A stretch of 38,108 bases of DNA from Collimonas silvisoli (GTDB taxonomy: Bacteria; Pseudomonadota; Gammaproteobacteria; Burkholderiales; Burkholderiaceae_D). How positions within the stretch are numbered: position 1 is the stretch's first letter; every line of letters begins with the position of its first letter. This document shows, piece after piece, positions 7,614 to 16,247 of this stretch. A program made the translations under genes and the position numbers. The DNA lies in assembly GCF_018305005.1 (NCBI RefSeq), contig NZ_JAGQEG010000058.1, forward strand, positions 1-38,108, read 5' to 3'. The notes below the pieces were generated by a model. It was not told where the DNA came from, ran no database searches, and saw nothing but the letters and a program-made list of their open reading frames with translations.

Positions 7614-8873
7614 TTATTGTTGCGGTTTGTACCACTTGGCAAAACCAGTCTGGATTTGCGCCGCAGCTTCCTTCGGCGCCAGTTTGCCGTTGAGCACCTG
7701 GGCGTTCACGTTCCACAACTGGTTCTCCATGCTCGGCTCGCCGCGGTTGAGGATTTGCGCGTTGAGGCGAATCGTCGATGAGCAGGATTTGCGCCAGTCG
7801 ATCATCTGCTTGGCAACCGGGTCCTTGACCGAGATCAAGTGATCCGACAGCGAGAAGAAGCCGGTGACTTTATTGGTGTAGATGTCGGCAAATTCCTGCG
7901 AGCCGAGCCAGGCCAGGAACTTGTATGCGTCTTCCTTGTTCTTGGATTTCTTGTTGACGCCCATGCCGATGTCGTTGTGATCGGAGATATAGCATTTGTC
8001 GCCGGCTTTCGGCACTGGCGGCGGGAAGGCGCCCATTTCGAATTTGGCGTTGGTGTTGAAATAGGCGATATCCCAGGAGCCGGTCGGATAGATCGCTGCC
8101 TTGCCGAGAGCGAACTGGTTCTGGCTGTCGCCGTAGGTTTGCGAGCTGGCGCCCTTGGACAGGTATTTGCCCAGTTTTGCCTCGTATTCAAAGGCGTTGA
8201 CGAAGTTCGGGTCGGTGAATTTCTCCTTGCCGGCGATCAGCGCTTTGCGGCCTTCTTCACCCTTCCAGTAGTTCGGTCCGATGCCGGTAAACACCACCTG
8301 GCTGGATTCCCATTGGTCTGCGGTGCCCAGCGCCAGCGGCGTGTATTTGCCGCTGCTCTTGACGGTGTCCAGCACCTTGAAGAATTCCGCTTCGGTTTTT
8401 GGCGGTTGCAGGTTCAGTTCTTTGAAGATTTTCTGGTTGTACAGGAAGCCGTGCATCACCGATGCGATCGGCATGCAGAAAGTGTCCTTGCCGTCATCGG
8501 TCTGCCAAGCGGTCTTGGCGGAAGCAGGGAAGTGTTCCATGCCTGGTTTGCCATCCAGTTTTTCCAGATTGCCCTTCTTGTACAAAGACAGCGAAACATC
8601 GAAAGGACGGCAGGCGATCAGGTCGCCAGCGGTGCCGCCGGCCAGGCGCGCGGTCAGGCTGGAGTCGTATTCGGTAGGAGCGGTAGGGGCGAATTTGACT
8701 TCAATCCCCGGATTCTTTTTCTGGAAGGCCGGAATCAGCACGGTTTCCCATAAGGTCTTGTCATCGACCCGCCAGCTTTCAATGGTCAGCGTGCCGGCTT
8801 GCGCCGTGCCGAAGGTCGCCAGGGCGATCAGTACGGCATTGCGGATGGTGCGAATTCGGTTGATGGTTTGCAT
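7614..8873 (-). CDS. Periplasmic sugar-binding protein of the GlcNAc ABC transporter
   Basis: A family-1 (CUT1) extracellular solute-binding protein of 419 residues, the first gene of the GlcNAc operon. The N-terminus (MQTINRIRTIRNAVLIALATFGTAQA) is a Sec signal peptide with an AQA cleavage site. The mature part starts with TLTIESWRVDDK, followed by family landmarks such as the FLYNQKIFKELNLQPPKT lobe segment and the AIYPTGSWDI motif. The ATG at 8873 has AGGAG 6 bases upstream, so the in-frame TTG three bases earlier is rejected. It captures the sugar in the periplasm and delivers it to the two permeases downstream. GlcNAc or chitobiose is inferred from the kinase and nagA genes, not from binding-site residues. 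Confidence 0.92.
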   Translation of the reverse strand: MQTINRIRTIRNAVLIALATFGTAQAGTLTIESWRVDDKTLWETVLIPAFQKKNPGIEVKFAPTAPTEYDSSLTARLAGGTAGDLIACRPFDVSLSLYKKGNLEKLDGKPGMEHFPASAKTAWQTDDGKDTFCMPIASVMHGFLYNQKIFKELNLQPPKTEAEFFKVLDTVKSSGKYTPLALGTADQWESSQVVFTGIGPNYWKGEEGRKALIAGKEKFTDPNFVNAFEYEAKLGKYLSKGASSQTYGDSQNQFALGKAAIYPTGSWDIAYFNTNAKFEMGAFPPPVPKAGDKCYISDHNDIGMGVNKKSKNKEDAYKFLAWLGSQEFADIYTNKVTGFFSLSDHLISVKDPVAKQMIDWRKSCSSTIRLNAQILNRGEPSMENQLWNVNAQVLNGKLAPKEAAAQIQTGFAKWYKPQQ

Positions 8874-8960
8874 CAAAGTCTCCTGTTGGGTTTTTGTTGC
8901 TTGATTTTTTTATCGGACCAGCGCGGCTCTCTGTAGAGCTTGATGCCTATCAAACCGCCG

Positions 8961-9020
8961 CGCACAGACATTAGCACCATAAAAATTGTGTTGCCATCTT
9001 CCTTGTAAAACGTCTGTGCG
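8961..9020 (-). promoter_or_regulatory. Candidate GlcNAc-operon promoter bracketed by an inverted repeat
   Basis: On the minus strand TTTACA (9004-9009) and TTTTTA (8980-8985) are 18 bases apart, a plausible promoter about 110 bases before the binding-protein ATG. A perfect 9-bp inverted repeat, CGCACAGAC (8961-8969) and GTCTGTGCG (9012-9020), brackets exactly these elements. This is a good candidate for two half-sites or operators of the operon's regulator, possibly the response regulator encoded divergently. Assignment is by pattern and position. Confidence 0.45.
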
Positions 9021-9214
9021 ATTTGCTTAAGGTTTTGATTTTATTGGAAAAATGTGAGTTTTTTGATTTTTGCTGATTACATATCTTTACAGTGCGGCCA
9101 ATAAATAATTACCAGTGTCACTGGGCAAAAATGGTGATTGCACGACGACGTGCAGCCTCAGTCAGTATAGATAAAATTACGAATATTTACGTTTCTTTAC
9201 AAAACGAGAAGAGC

Positions 9215-9255
9215 GCTAACGTTGCTAACGTCGCATACCGGACTTGCGCTATAGT
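9215..9255 (+). promoter_or_regulatory. Candidate promoter and tandem operator of the sensing operon
   Basis: A tandem 9-bp repeat, GCTAACGTT (9215-9223) and GCTAACGTC (9224-9232), abuts the -35 position of a good -10 element TATAGT (9250-9255). No consensus -35 is present, as expected of an activator-dependent promoter. Tandem direct repeats next to -35 are the usual OmpR/PhoB-type binding pattern. A start near 9262 would give a leader of about 50 bases to the ATG at 9312, which has AAGG 6 bases upstream. Confidence 0.4.
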
Positions 9256-9311
9256 CACACGCGATGTGGGAGACGGAACAAGTGTTTATAAAAATATCAA
9301 CAAGGCGCACG

Positions 9312-10670
9312 ATGATTGATAAGCGACACGTGAATAACAGGGGAGGCACGCAAGCCTGGCTGACAGGATCGCGTAGTTGGATCGTACTATTCGCACTTGG
9401 CTGCCTATTGAAATACGCGATTGGCATCGCCGGCGCCGCCACTGTGGCGTCGGCTCCAAATCCAAATCAGCCTGCCGCAGCCTTGCAAGTGGTGCACTGG
9501 TGGACCTCGGCCGGCGAGCGCAAGGCGGTCGATGTGCTGGCCAGTAAACTTGCCGAAGAAAATATCCAATGGCGCGATGCGGCGATTCCCGGCGGCGCCG
9601 GTCTGGGCGCCAGCAAGGTGCTCAAGAGCATGGTGTTGGCCGGCAAAGCGCCCGAGGCCACCCAGCTGAATGGAATCGTATTCGGCGAGTGGGCCGATCT
9701 CGGTCTGCTGCTGGAGCTGGACGATGTCGCCACCCCGGGCGGCTGGCAAAAACTGCTGTTTCCCACGGTGTGGTCGCTGGTGCATAACCGCGGCCATGTG
9801 GTGGCGGCGCCGCTGGGCATCCATCGCATCAATAATCTGTTCTATAACAAAAAGATCTTCGACCGGCTCGGTTTGACGGCGCCCAAGACCTGGGCCGAAT
9901 TCGAGCGCGTGGCAGAGAAACTCAAACATGCCGGCGTCACGCCGCTGGCGCAAAGCAGCGAAGCGTGGCAAGTCGCCACCTTGTTTGAAACGCTGGTGCT
10001 GGCCGAAAGCGGCCCGGCTTATTACCGTTCTTTGTTTGTCGATTTGAACCCGGGCGCATTCGGCGATACCCGCATGACGCATGCCTTGCAACGCTTGCGG
10101 ACGCTCAAGGCGTGGATGGCGCAGCCGGTCAGGGAGCGGCCGTGGCCGGAAATGACGCGTCAACTGGCCGATGGCGACGCCGCCATGTTCGTGATGGGCG
10201 ATTGGGCCAAGGGCGAGTTGCTGGCCTGGGGTTTGACTACCGACCAGGAATTTTCTTGTGTCGCAGTGCCTGGCACCGCCGACTATCATTTGTACAGCGT
10301 CGACACTCTGGCCATGTTCGCCGGCGACTATTCACATCAGACGGCGCAGGAAAAGCTGGCGCAGCTGATCATGTCGCAGCCCGTGCAAAGCGCTTACAAT
10401 CAGGCCAAGGGTGCGATCTCGGTGTGGCGCTCTCCGGCATTATCGAAAATGGATAGTTGCGCGCGTTCCTCATGGAGCGCGTTCAGCAAAGGCAGTGCAT
10501 TTCAAGCGCCAAGCCTGGTGCATCGGATGGCCGCCGACGAAACCGCGAAAGACGCCATCGTGGCCGAAGTACATCGTTATTTTGTGGATGACAAGATGAG
10601 CGAGAGCGATATCCAGCGCAGGCTGGTGAGCATTGCCCGGTCCTTGTCGAAAACAGGAAAGCAGGAATAA
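9312..10670 (+). CDS. Sugar-binding protein (GtsA/glucose-type) fused in an operon with a two-component system
   Basis: A family-1 extracellular solute-binding protein, about 452 residues from the ATG at 9312; an ATG at 9264 lacks a ribosome site and falls at the predicted transcription start. After a hydrophobic N-terminal segment (WIVLFALGCLLKYAIGIAGA, signal peptide or anchor) come VVHWWTSAGERKAVDVL, PLGIHRINNLFYNKKIF, MGDWAKGELLAWG and YSVDTLAMFAGD. These are landmarks I recognise from pseudomonad glucose-binding proteins of the GtsA kind. No permease or ATPase gene accompanies it. Its stop overlaps the start of the response-regulator gene (TAATG). The likely role is periplasmic ligand capture for the neighbouring histidine kinase, though it might also feed an ABC system encoded elsewhere or the GlcNAc permeases. 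Confidence 0.85.
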   Translation: MIDKRHVNNRGGTQAWLTGSRSWIVLFALGCLLKYAIGIAGAATVASAPNPNQPAAALQVVHWWTSAGERKAVDVLASKLAEENIQWRDAAIPGGAGLGASKVLKSMVLAGKAPEATQLNGIVFGEWADLGLLLELDDVATPGGWQKLLFPTVWSLVHNRGHVVAAPLGIHRINNLFYNKKIFDRLGLTAPKTWAEFERVAEKLKHAGVTPLAQSSEAWQVATLFETLVLAESGPAYYRSLFVDLNPGAFGDTRMTHALQRLRTLKAWMAQPVRERPWPEMTRQLADGDAAMFVMGDWAKGELLAWGLTTDQEFSCVAVPGTADYHLYSVDTLAMFAGDYSHQTAQEKLAQLIMSQPVQSAYNQAKGAISVWRSPALSKMDSCARSSWSAFSKGSAFQAPSLVHRMAADETAKDAIVAEVHRYFVDDKMSESDIQRRLVSIARSLSKTGKQE

Positions 10671-11380
10671 TGCGCAAGATATTGATCGTCGATGACGACC
10701 AGAAAACCAGGACTCTCTTAAAAGCTTATCTGGAAAAGAATCAATATGAAGTGCGCCTGGCGCATAACGGCGAAGCGTTTCTGGCGGAATTTCAACGCTA
10801 CGCGGACGAGTTGTCGTTGGTGATCCTGGACGTGATGCTGCCGGATACAGATGGCTTTGCCTTGTGCAAAACGGTGCGCCGCCGTTCCAACGTGCCGATC
10901 ATCATGCTCACCGCCAGTTCCGACGAGACCGACCGCGTGGTCGGCCTTGAGCTTGGCGCCGACGACTATATCGCCAAGCCCTACAGCCCGCGTGAACTGC
11001 TGGCGCGCATCAAAGCCATCCATCGCCGCAGCGGCATAGACAGCGCGGTAGCGCCGCGCTACTACCGCTTTGTCGGTTTCACGCTGGATACGGTAGAGCG
11101 CACCCTGAGCGATCCGGACGGTCAACTGGTGGCGCTCACCGGCCTCGATTATCAATTGCTGAAATACTTTGTCGAACACCCGGGCGATGTGCTCGATCGC
11201 GGCGTGCTATGTGAAGAAACCCGCGGCCGCGACGTCGGCCCGCTGGACCGTTCGCTGGATGTGCAGATCAGCAAACTGCGCCTGCGCCTGAACGATGGCG
11301 GCAAAGATCCGCATCTGATCAAAACGGTGCGCGGCGCCGGTTATGTATTCTCTGCCGATGTGGCCGTTTCTCAAATCTGA
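10670..11380 (+). CDS. OmpR/PhoB-family response regulator
   Basis: A 236-residue DNA-binding response regulator. The receiver domain (1-120) carries the acidic DDD at 8-10, the phosphoacceptor Asp54 in VILDVMLPD, the conserved Thr81 in MLTA and Lys103 in YIAKPY. The C-terminal winged helix (about 135-232) ends in the typical LIKTVRGAGYVF motif. The start codon overlaps the stop of the sugar-binding protein gene, and its 3' end overlaps the histidine kinase frame, so the three are one translational unit. It is the closest candidate regulator of both its own operon and the divergent GlcNAc operon. Resemblance to GltR of pseudomonads is a family-level impression, not a demonstrated orthology. 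Confidence 0.93.
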   Translation: MRKILIVDDDQKTRTLLKAYLEKNQYEVRLAHNGEAFLAEFQRYADELSLVILDVMLPDTDGFALCKTVRRRSNVPIIMLTASSDETDRVVGLELGADDYIAKPYSPRELLARIKAIHRRSGIDSAVAPRYYRFVGFTLDTVERTLSDPDGQLVALTGLDYQLLKYFVEHPGDVLDRGVLCEETRGRDVGPLDRSLDVQISKLRLRLNDGGKDPHLIKTVRGAGYVFSADVAVSQI

Positions 11381-12884
11381 CTGCAGACCTGAGTCCATGC
11401 CTGAGCGTAGCTGGTCGGCCTGGTATAACCAGCTGCTGTCCTGGCTGTTGCCGCATACGCTGCTGGGCCGGCTGTCGGTGGTCATGGTGTTCGGCGTGCT
11501 GGTGACTCAGCTGGCGGGCGGTTTGATCTGGTCGGCGCAATTGCGCAGCAAGGCTGAAATCGAAACCAAGACAGCGGCCCAGCACTTGGCGCACAGCGCG
11601 GCCAGCGCGATCCGTTTCTTCATGAGCTTGCCGGCAAATTACCGGCCGATCCTGATCCAGCAATTGCGTGAAATGGGCGGCACCCGGTTTTTTGTGAATA
11701 CCAACGACGGCCCGGTGACGATTCACAAGATTGCCGATAATCCTTTGGCCAACATGGCGCTGGCCGATATCGGCGCGACGCTGAAAACCGATCTGCCTTT
11801 TCTACCCGGATTCCGCCTGGCGTTTGCCTGGCCAGAGGATCTGATGGTGTCGCCGCAAGGTTTGCAAGTCGCGGATTTACCGGACAGCTGGGTCCAGCAC
11901 ACGCTGCTGATCAAGCCGAATCCGGCGCCGGTGCTAGTGATCCAGACCGAGCTCGAACCCGGCAACTGGCTATACCTGGCGGCGCTTATGCCCAACCCTT
12001 ATTTTCTCGATAGCGATAACCCGCTGTCGCCGCAACGCCTGCTGTTGCAGGGTTTGTCGCTGGCCACCGTGCTGCTCTTATCGATTCTGGTGGTGCGCTG
12101 GACCACGCGGCCGCTGGCGGCGCTGTCGGACGCCGCCGAAGCCTTCGGCAAAGGCGAGGCCGCGCCTGAATTGCCGGAAACCGGCAGCCGCGAGTTTATC
12201 AAGACCGCCCGCGCTTTCCGGGCCATGCGCGAACGCATCAAGCGCTATCTGGATGATCGCGAGCGTTTGTTTGTCTCCATCTCGCATGATTTGCGCACGC
12301 CCATCACGCGTTTGAAACTGCGCAGCGAGTTGCTCGACGATGAGCAGCTGCGCAGTGAGTTCCATGAAGATCTGGATGAGCTCGACATGATGGTGAAGGG
12401 CGCTTTGCAATCGGTCAAGGATAGCGATATCCATGAAAACCGCACCGAAGTGCGGCTCGATGCGCTGATTTTGCGCATGATACGGGATGCCCGCATGGCA
12501 GGGCACGAGGTGGCGTTCAGCGAATCGGGACTAACCGTGATGGCCAAGCCGCTGGCGCTCAAGCGCGCCATCGGCAACCTGTTTGACAACGCCTTGCACT
12601 ACGGTGAAAAAGTCGAGATCGCGGTGACTGCGATAGCAGGTGACTCTGGCAAGGAGATCCAGATCCGGATTCGCGATCATGGTCCGGGCGTACCCGAAGA
12701 AGCCTTGCATAGCCTGTTCGATCCGTACACCCGGCTGGAGCATGGCCGCGACCAGAATGCCGGCGGCATGGGATTGGGCTTGGGCATCGCGCGCAATATC
12801 GTGCAAGCGCATGGCGGTGAATTACGGCTGCACAACCATACGGATGGCGGCCTGGTGGCAACCATCGTCCTGCCCGCCAGCTAA
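11343..12884 (+). CDS. Membrane sensor histidine kinase
   Basis: A 513-residue sensor of the EnvZ/GtrS-like layout. It has TM1 at about residues 43-63, a periplasmic domain of about 165 residues, TM2 at about 232-252, a HAMP linker (TTRPLAALSDAAEAF), a HisKA domain with phosphoacceptor His315 in SISHDLRTP and an HATPase domain with Asn416 in GNLFDNALHYG, DHGPGVP and GMGLGLGIA. The periplasmic part matches no domain I recognise. The first ATG (11343) overlaps the regulator gene by 38 bases; ATGs at 11358 and 11397 are alternatives, none with a clear ribosome site. It lies downstream of a binding protein without permeases, so its periplasmic domain may read the loaded binding protein. Confidence 0.92.
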   Translation: MYSLPMWPFLKSDCRPESMPERSWSAWYNQLLSWLLPHTLLGRLSVVMVFGVLVTQLAGGLIWSAQLRSKAEIETKTAAQHLAHSAASAIRFFMSLPANYRPILIQQLREMGGTRFFVNTNDGPVTIHKIADNPLANMALADIGATLKTDLPFLPGFRLAFAWPEDLMVSPQGLQVADLPDSWVQHTLLIKPNPAPVLVIQTELEPGNWLYLAALMPNPYFLDSDNPLSPQRLLLQGLSLATVLLLSILVVRWTTRPLAALSDAAEAFGKGEAAPELPETGSREFIKTARAFRAMRERIKRYLDDRERLFVSISHDLRTPITRLKLRSELLDDEQLRSEFHEDLDELDMMVKGALQSVKDSDIHENRTEVRLDALILRMIRDARMAGHEVAFSESGLTVMAKPLALKRAIGNLFDNALHYGEKVEIAVTAIAGDSGKEIQIRIRDHGPGVPEEALHSLFDPYTRLEHGRDQNAGGMGLGLGIARNIVQAHGGELRLHNHTDGGLVATIVLPAS

Positions 12885-12890
12885 TCGGCC

Positions 12891-13793
12891 CTACAAGCCG
12901 AAGCTATAGTTTTTTGCCACATGCAAAGCGGCTTCGCGCAGGTCGTGGCCCAACTCTGAACGGATGCCGCCGCTTGGGTAGGCGAGTACGTATTTGTAAT
13001 TGATGTCGGCTTTGAAGGGCCGGGTGACAACGCCGTGCGGGCGCCAGATCTTGGCCGCAAACGGCTCCACGATAGCAACCCCGAAACCATTGGCAACCAT
13101 GGCGTAGCGGGTGTGCGAGGTGTGCGTCTGGATTGTGTAGTTAGGGCGGATCGCGGCCGATTTCAGGGTCGACAGCTCGCGGTCGTAGGATTGCGCGCTG
13201 TTGGGCATCCAGCCGATCACGTTTTCGCCGTCAAGATCTTCCGGCAGGATTATTTCCTTTTGTGCCAAGGGATGGGCCGCCAGCATCGCACACAACACGG
13301 TGGCTTCCATGAGCGGCTCCACTTCAATGCCGGCGAACGGCGGAAACGCCAGGCTCAGCGCCATGTCGACCTTGAGGTCTTGCAGGCTGACCAGGATCTC
13401 GGGCACGGTGCAACTGTCGATCTTGACCGAGACATCGGGGTGCTGTTTAAAGAAGCGTTGCAGCACCTCAGGCAGCAACGTGGTGGACAGCACCGGCAAG
13501 CAGGCAATGGAGAGGCCTTCCGGCGCTTCGTGGCGAATGTTGCCGGCCACTTGCATCAGCCGCTCCAGTCCCAGGAAATTTTCTTCCACTGCCTTGTAAA
13601 AACGTACCCCGGCATTGGTTGGTTCCAGCCGGCCTTTGGCGCGGTTGAACAGACGGAAACCGAGGTCTGCCTCTAAATCGGCAATCAACCGGCTGATTGC
13701 CGGCTGTGTCACATGCATGCGGCGGGCGGCCGAGACACTGGTGCCGGAAATCATCAGTGAACGGAAAGCCTCGATTTGTCTGAAACGGATCAT
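12891..13793 (-). CDS. LysR-family transcriptional regulator
   Basis: A 300-residue LysR-type regulator. The N-terminal winged HTH (about 1-60) contains TSVSAARRMHVTQPAISRLI, and the rest is the two-lobed effector domain with the usual LSIACLPVLS strand. Length is normal. It converges with the histidine kinase gene, the two stops being 6 bases apart. Upstream (13794-14257) there is no divergent partner gene, which is unusual for this family, so its target cannot be guessed from context. Repeats at 13851-13897 just upstream are likely its own regulatory sites. The effector domain resembles amino acid-responsive LysR proteins (NocR/LysR-like opening), but the ligand is unknown. Confidence 0.88.
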   Translation of the reverse strand: MIRFRQIEAFRSLMISGTSVSAARRMHVTQPAISRLIADLEADLGFRLFNRAKGRLEPTNAGVRFYKAVEENFLGLERLMQVAGNIRHEAPEGLSIACLPVLSTTLLPEVLQRFFKQHPDVSVKIDSCTVPEILVSLQDLKVDMALSLAFPPFAGIEVEPLMEATVLCAMLAAHPLAQKEIILPEDLDGENVIGWMPNSAQSYDRELSTLKSAAIRPNYTIQTHTSHTRYAMVANGFGVAIVEPFAAKIWRPHGVVTRPFKADINYKYVLAYPSGGIRSELGHDLREAALHVAKNYSFGL

Positions 13794-14257
13794 GGTTTTA
13801 TATCAATGCAGAGTGCTGTCTCGCGTGCGAATCAAGTTGTAGTAGGCGGCTATAAAACTGGCTATGAAAATGTATATAACAAACGTCTATAACAAACAGC
13901 TATGGCACATACGAATTTGTGAGTGGACATGATATTCCATTCTTGTGACACTGTCTGCACTGAAGACGTTGCCGGGTTTGTCAACGGTGATAGCGTTACC
14001 GAATTTTAAATTGAACAACAGTTCAATGAAAGCTCAAGCAGATCTATTCTGATATTTGAGAAAATGATTTCTGGTTATGTTCCAGATTTGCCCACAAGGC
14101 GCCCTGTATTAAGAGATTTCGAGGCCCTCACAAGGTGGCTTTCGGATCCTGGGGTTACACCAGGCCGCTAAGATCGCGACGCTGTTGATCCGCATTTCTT
14201 CTGGCATTTCCCTCGTCTATTCTTCCCGCGCCTCGTTGTTGCCATTTCTGATTTTCA
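13794..14257. other. Gene-free stretch with short repeats
   Basis: 464 bases with no supportable gene. Next to the LysR gene there is an AT-rich block with nested short repeats: GGCTATAAAA (about 13851) and GGCTATGAAA (about 13863) with a period of 12, then TATAACAAAC at 13875-13884 and 13888-13897 with a period of 13. These fit LysR-type T-N11-A boxes around a promoter. Further on is a 7-bp inverted repeat, ATTGAACaacaGTTCAAT (14010-14027). The remainder shows no pattern that I can name. Confidence 0.4.
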
Positions 14258-14683
14258 TCAGCGAATGAAATAGCCTGAAACTTTCCAGCTACCGTCCTTT
14301 TCGCGCATAGGCGTCACCGTTTCAACCGCCGATTTCTTATTTTCGAATTGCGTCTCGTATTGGATCACCACATACTCACCGTCGGGCGCACCGGGCAGAG
14401 TGGTTGCATATTCCGTGCTTTTGAGTTCGCGCGCCTTGACCGCGCCAAGCGGCGCTCTCAATGAGCGGACGCCGGTTTCCCAGGTGCTTTTTGCGATGCC
14501 GGTCTTAAAGAATGTGCCTGCACGCTCCCAGCTCTCGCCGTACTTGCCGGCGTCGGTCAGCGTCATCCATGTAGTGGCCGCACCGGTGGCTTGCCTGATG
14601 AGCTCGGCTTGCTGGTCTGCAGCGAAGCAGGGCGCTGCGGATGTCAGTAGTGCTGCCGTGAATAGCGTCAGTATGGTTTTCAT
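14258..14683 (-). CDS. Secreted DUF4019-type protein
   Basis: A 141-residue exported protein. The frame is open further upstream, but the ATG at 14683 is followed by a clear Sec signal peptide (MKTILTLFTAALLTSAAPCFA, cleavage after CFA). It has a GAGG ribosome site about 9 bases upstream, so it is preferred to the 196-residue reading. The mature part (WMTLTDAGKYGESWERAGTF, RSLRAPLGAVKAREL, YVVIQYETQFENKKSAVETV, DGSWKVSGYFIR) has the alternating pattern of DUF4019, an NTF2-like fold protein of unknown function found in the proteobacterial periplasm. It is 161 bases downstream of glutaryl-CoA dehydrogenase on the same strand, with no functional link visible. Confidence 0.8.
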   Translation of the reverse strand: MKTILTLFTAALLTSAAPCFAADQQAELIRQATGAATTWMTLTDAGKYGESWERAGTFFKTGIAKSTWETGVRSLRAPLGAVKARELKSTEYATTLPGAPDGEYVVIQYETQFENKKSAVETVTPMREKDGSWKVSGYFIR

Positions 14684-14844
14684 GTTTGCTTGCCTCTGGA
14701 TGAGTTCTGCTGGCCACGATATAGGAAAGACGATCAGATCATAGGGGGTGAAGCAGTGATTTGCAATGCAGGCGGCGAGTTGAAACGGCCGATCGAAATC
14801 GCGCCATACCCAATATCCGTGGCGATATAGTTCTGTGCATCGCT

Positions 14845-16032
14845 TCAATTGGCAAAAGCAGCGATGCCGGTTTGCGCCCGGCCTAGAATCAAGGCATGCA
14901 CATCATGCGTTCCTTCGTAGGTATTCACCACTTCCAGATTGACCAGATGGCGGATCACGCCGAACTCGTCGGAAATGCCGTTGCCGCCCAACATGTCGCG
15001 CGCAACGCGGGCAATGGCTAGCGCCTTGCCGCAGGAATTGCGTTTCATGATGGAGGTGATTTCGACCGCAGCCGTGCCTTCGTCTTTCATGCGGCCGAGC
15101 CGCAGGCAGCCTTGCAGCGCCAGCGTGATCTCGGTTTGCATGTCGACCAGTTTCACTTGCACCAGCTGATTGGCGGCCAGCGGCCGACCGAACTGCTTGC
15201 GGTCCAGCGTGTATTGGCGCGCCGTGTGCCAGCACGATTCGGCGGCGCCGAGCGCGCCCCAGGCGATGCCGTAGCGCGCCGAATTGAGGCAGGTAAACGG
15301 GCCTTTCAAGCCGCGCACGTCGGGGAAGGCGTTTTCCTCGGGGCAGAACACCTGATCCATCACGATTTCGCCGGTGATCGAGGTGCGCAAGCCGACTTTG
15401 CCGTGAATCACCGGGGCCGACAAACCTTGCCAGCCTTTTTCAAGCACGAAGCCGCGGATGGCGCCGTCATCGTCCTTGGCCCAGACCACGAACACATCGG
15501 CGATCGGACTGTTGGTGATCCACATCTTGGCGCCGGAAATCGCATAGCCGCCATCGACCTTGCGCGCCCGGGTTTCCATGCCGCCGGGATCGGAACCGTG
15601 ATTCGGTTCGGTCAAACCGAAGCAGCCGATCAATTCGCCGCTGGCCAGTTTCGGCAAGTATTTTTGCCTGGTGGCTGGATTGCCGAATTCGGAAATCGGC
15701 AGCATCACCAGCGAGCTTTGCACGCTCACCATGGAGCGGTAACCGGAATCGATGCGTTCGATTTCGCGCGCGATCAAGCCGTAGCTGACGTAATTCAGGC
15801 CTGCGCCGCCGTACTCTTCCGGGATGGTGGCGCCGAGCATGCCGAGCGCACCCATTTCGCGGAAAATCTCGACATCGGTTTGTTCATTACGGAACGACAT
15901 CAGCACCCGCGGCGCCAGTTTGTCACGGGCGTAAGCGGCGGCGCTGTCGCGCACCATGCGCTCTTCGCCGCTGAGTTGCTGTTCCAGCAAGAGCGGATCG
16001 TCCCAATGGAAGCCGGCATGTGATGAGGGCAT
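14845..16032 (-). CDS. gcdH: Glutaryl-CoA dehydrogenase (acyl-CoA dehydrogenase family)
   Basis: A 395-residue flavoprotein that oxidises and decarboxylates glutaryl-CoA to crotonyl-CoA in lysine/tryptophan catabolism. Its opening ([24 protein letters not shown]), the [21 protein letters not shown] flavin-binding block, [18 protein letters not shown], the [14 protein letters not shown] helix and the catalytic Glu in [20 protein letters not shown] are those of GcdH rather than of short-chain acyl-CoA dehydrogenases. Length is typical. GGAG lies 6 bases before the ATG. In many proteobacteria it is next to a LysR-type regulator gene; here the nearest one is two genes away. A perfect 8-bp inverted repeat at 16063-16085 is a candidate operator. 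Confidence 0.92.
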   Translation of the reverse strand: MPSSHAGFHWDDPLLLEQQLSGEERMVRDSAAAYARDKLAPRVLMSFRNEQTDVEIFREMGALGMLGATIPEEYGGAGLNYVSYGLIAREIERIDSGYRSMVSVQSSLVMLPISEFGNPATRQKYLPKLASGELIGCFGLTEPNHGSDPGGMETRARKVDGGYAISGAKMWITNSPIADVFVVWAKDDDGAIRGFVLEKGWQGLSAPVIHGKVGLRTSITGEIVMDQVFCPEENAFPDVRGLKGPFTCLNSARYGIAWGALGAAESCWHTARQYTLDRKQFGRPLAANQLVQVKLVDMQTEITLALQGCLRLGRMKDEGTAAVEITSIMKRNSCGKALAIARVARDMLGGNGISDEFGVIRHLVNLEVVNTYEGTHDVHALILGRAQTGIAAFAN

Positions 16033-16062
16033 TTTTTTCTCCAGAATTATTTTTTTGATCCG

Positions 16063-16085
16063 ATCTACCTATTGCGCAGGTAGAT
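16063..16085 (-). promoter_or_regulatory. Perfect inverted repeat upstream of gcdH
   Basis: ATCTACCT (16063-16070) and AGGTAGAT (16078-16085) form a perfect 8-bp dyad with a 7-base centre, 31-53 bases before the gcdH ATG. On the minus strand it directly follows a possible -10 (TAACAT), where a repressor would block transcription. There is no U-tract, so it is not a terminator. The cognate regulator is unknown. Confidence 0.45.
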
Positions 16086-16247
16086 GTTAGCTTTGCAATT
16101 CGCTTTACCGCTAGGCGCTATCGTACTAAAGTTATTGCCACTCATGCTACATGATGAAAAACGAGTTGGGCCGGGTGCGCCGCCGTAATTTCCGATGGCA
16201 TGTCAGCCCTCGCAATGAGAACAATGTCGGTATCACAGGAGATCACC

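Noticed and set aside
9092-9319. 75-residue plus-strand frame in the divergent control region
   Set aside because: No ribosome site, no recognisable motif, and it overlaps the predicted promoter and repeats of the sensing operon.
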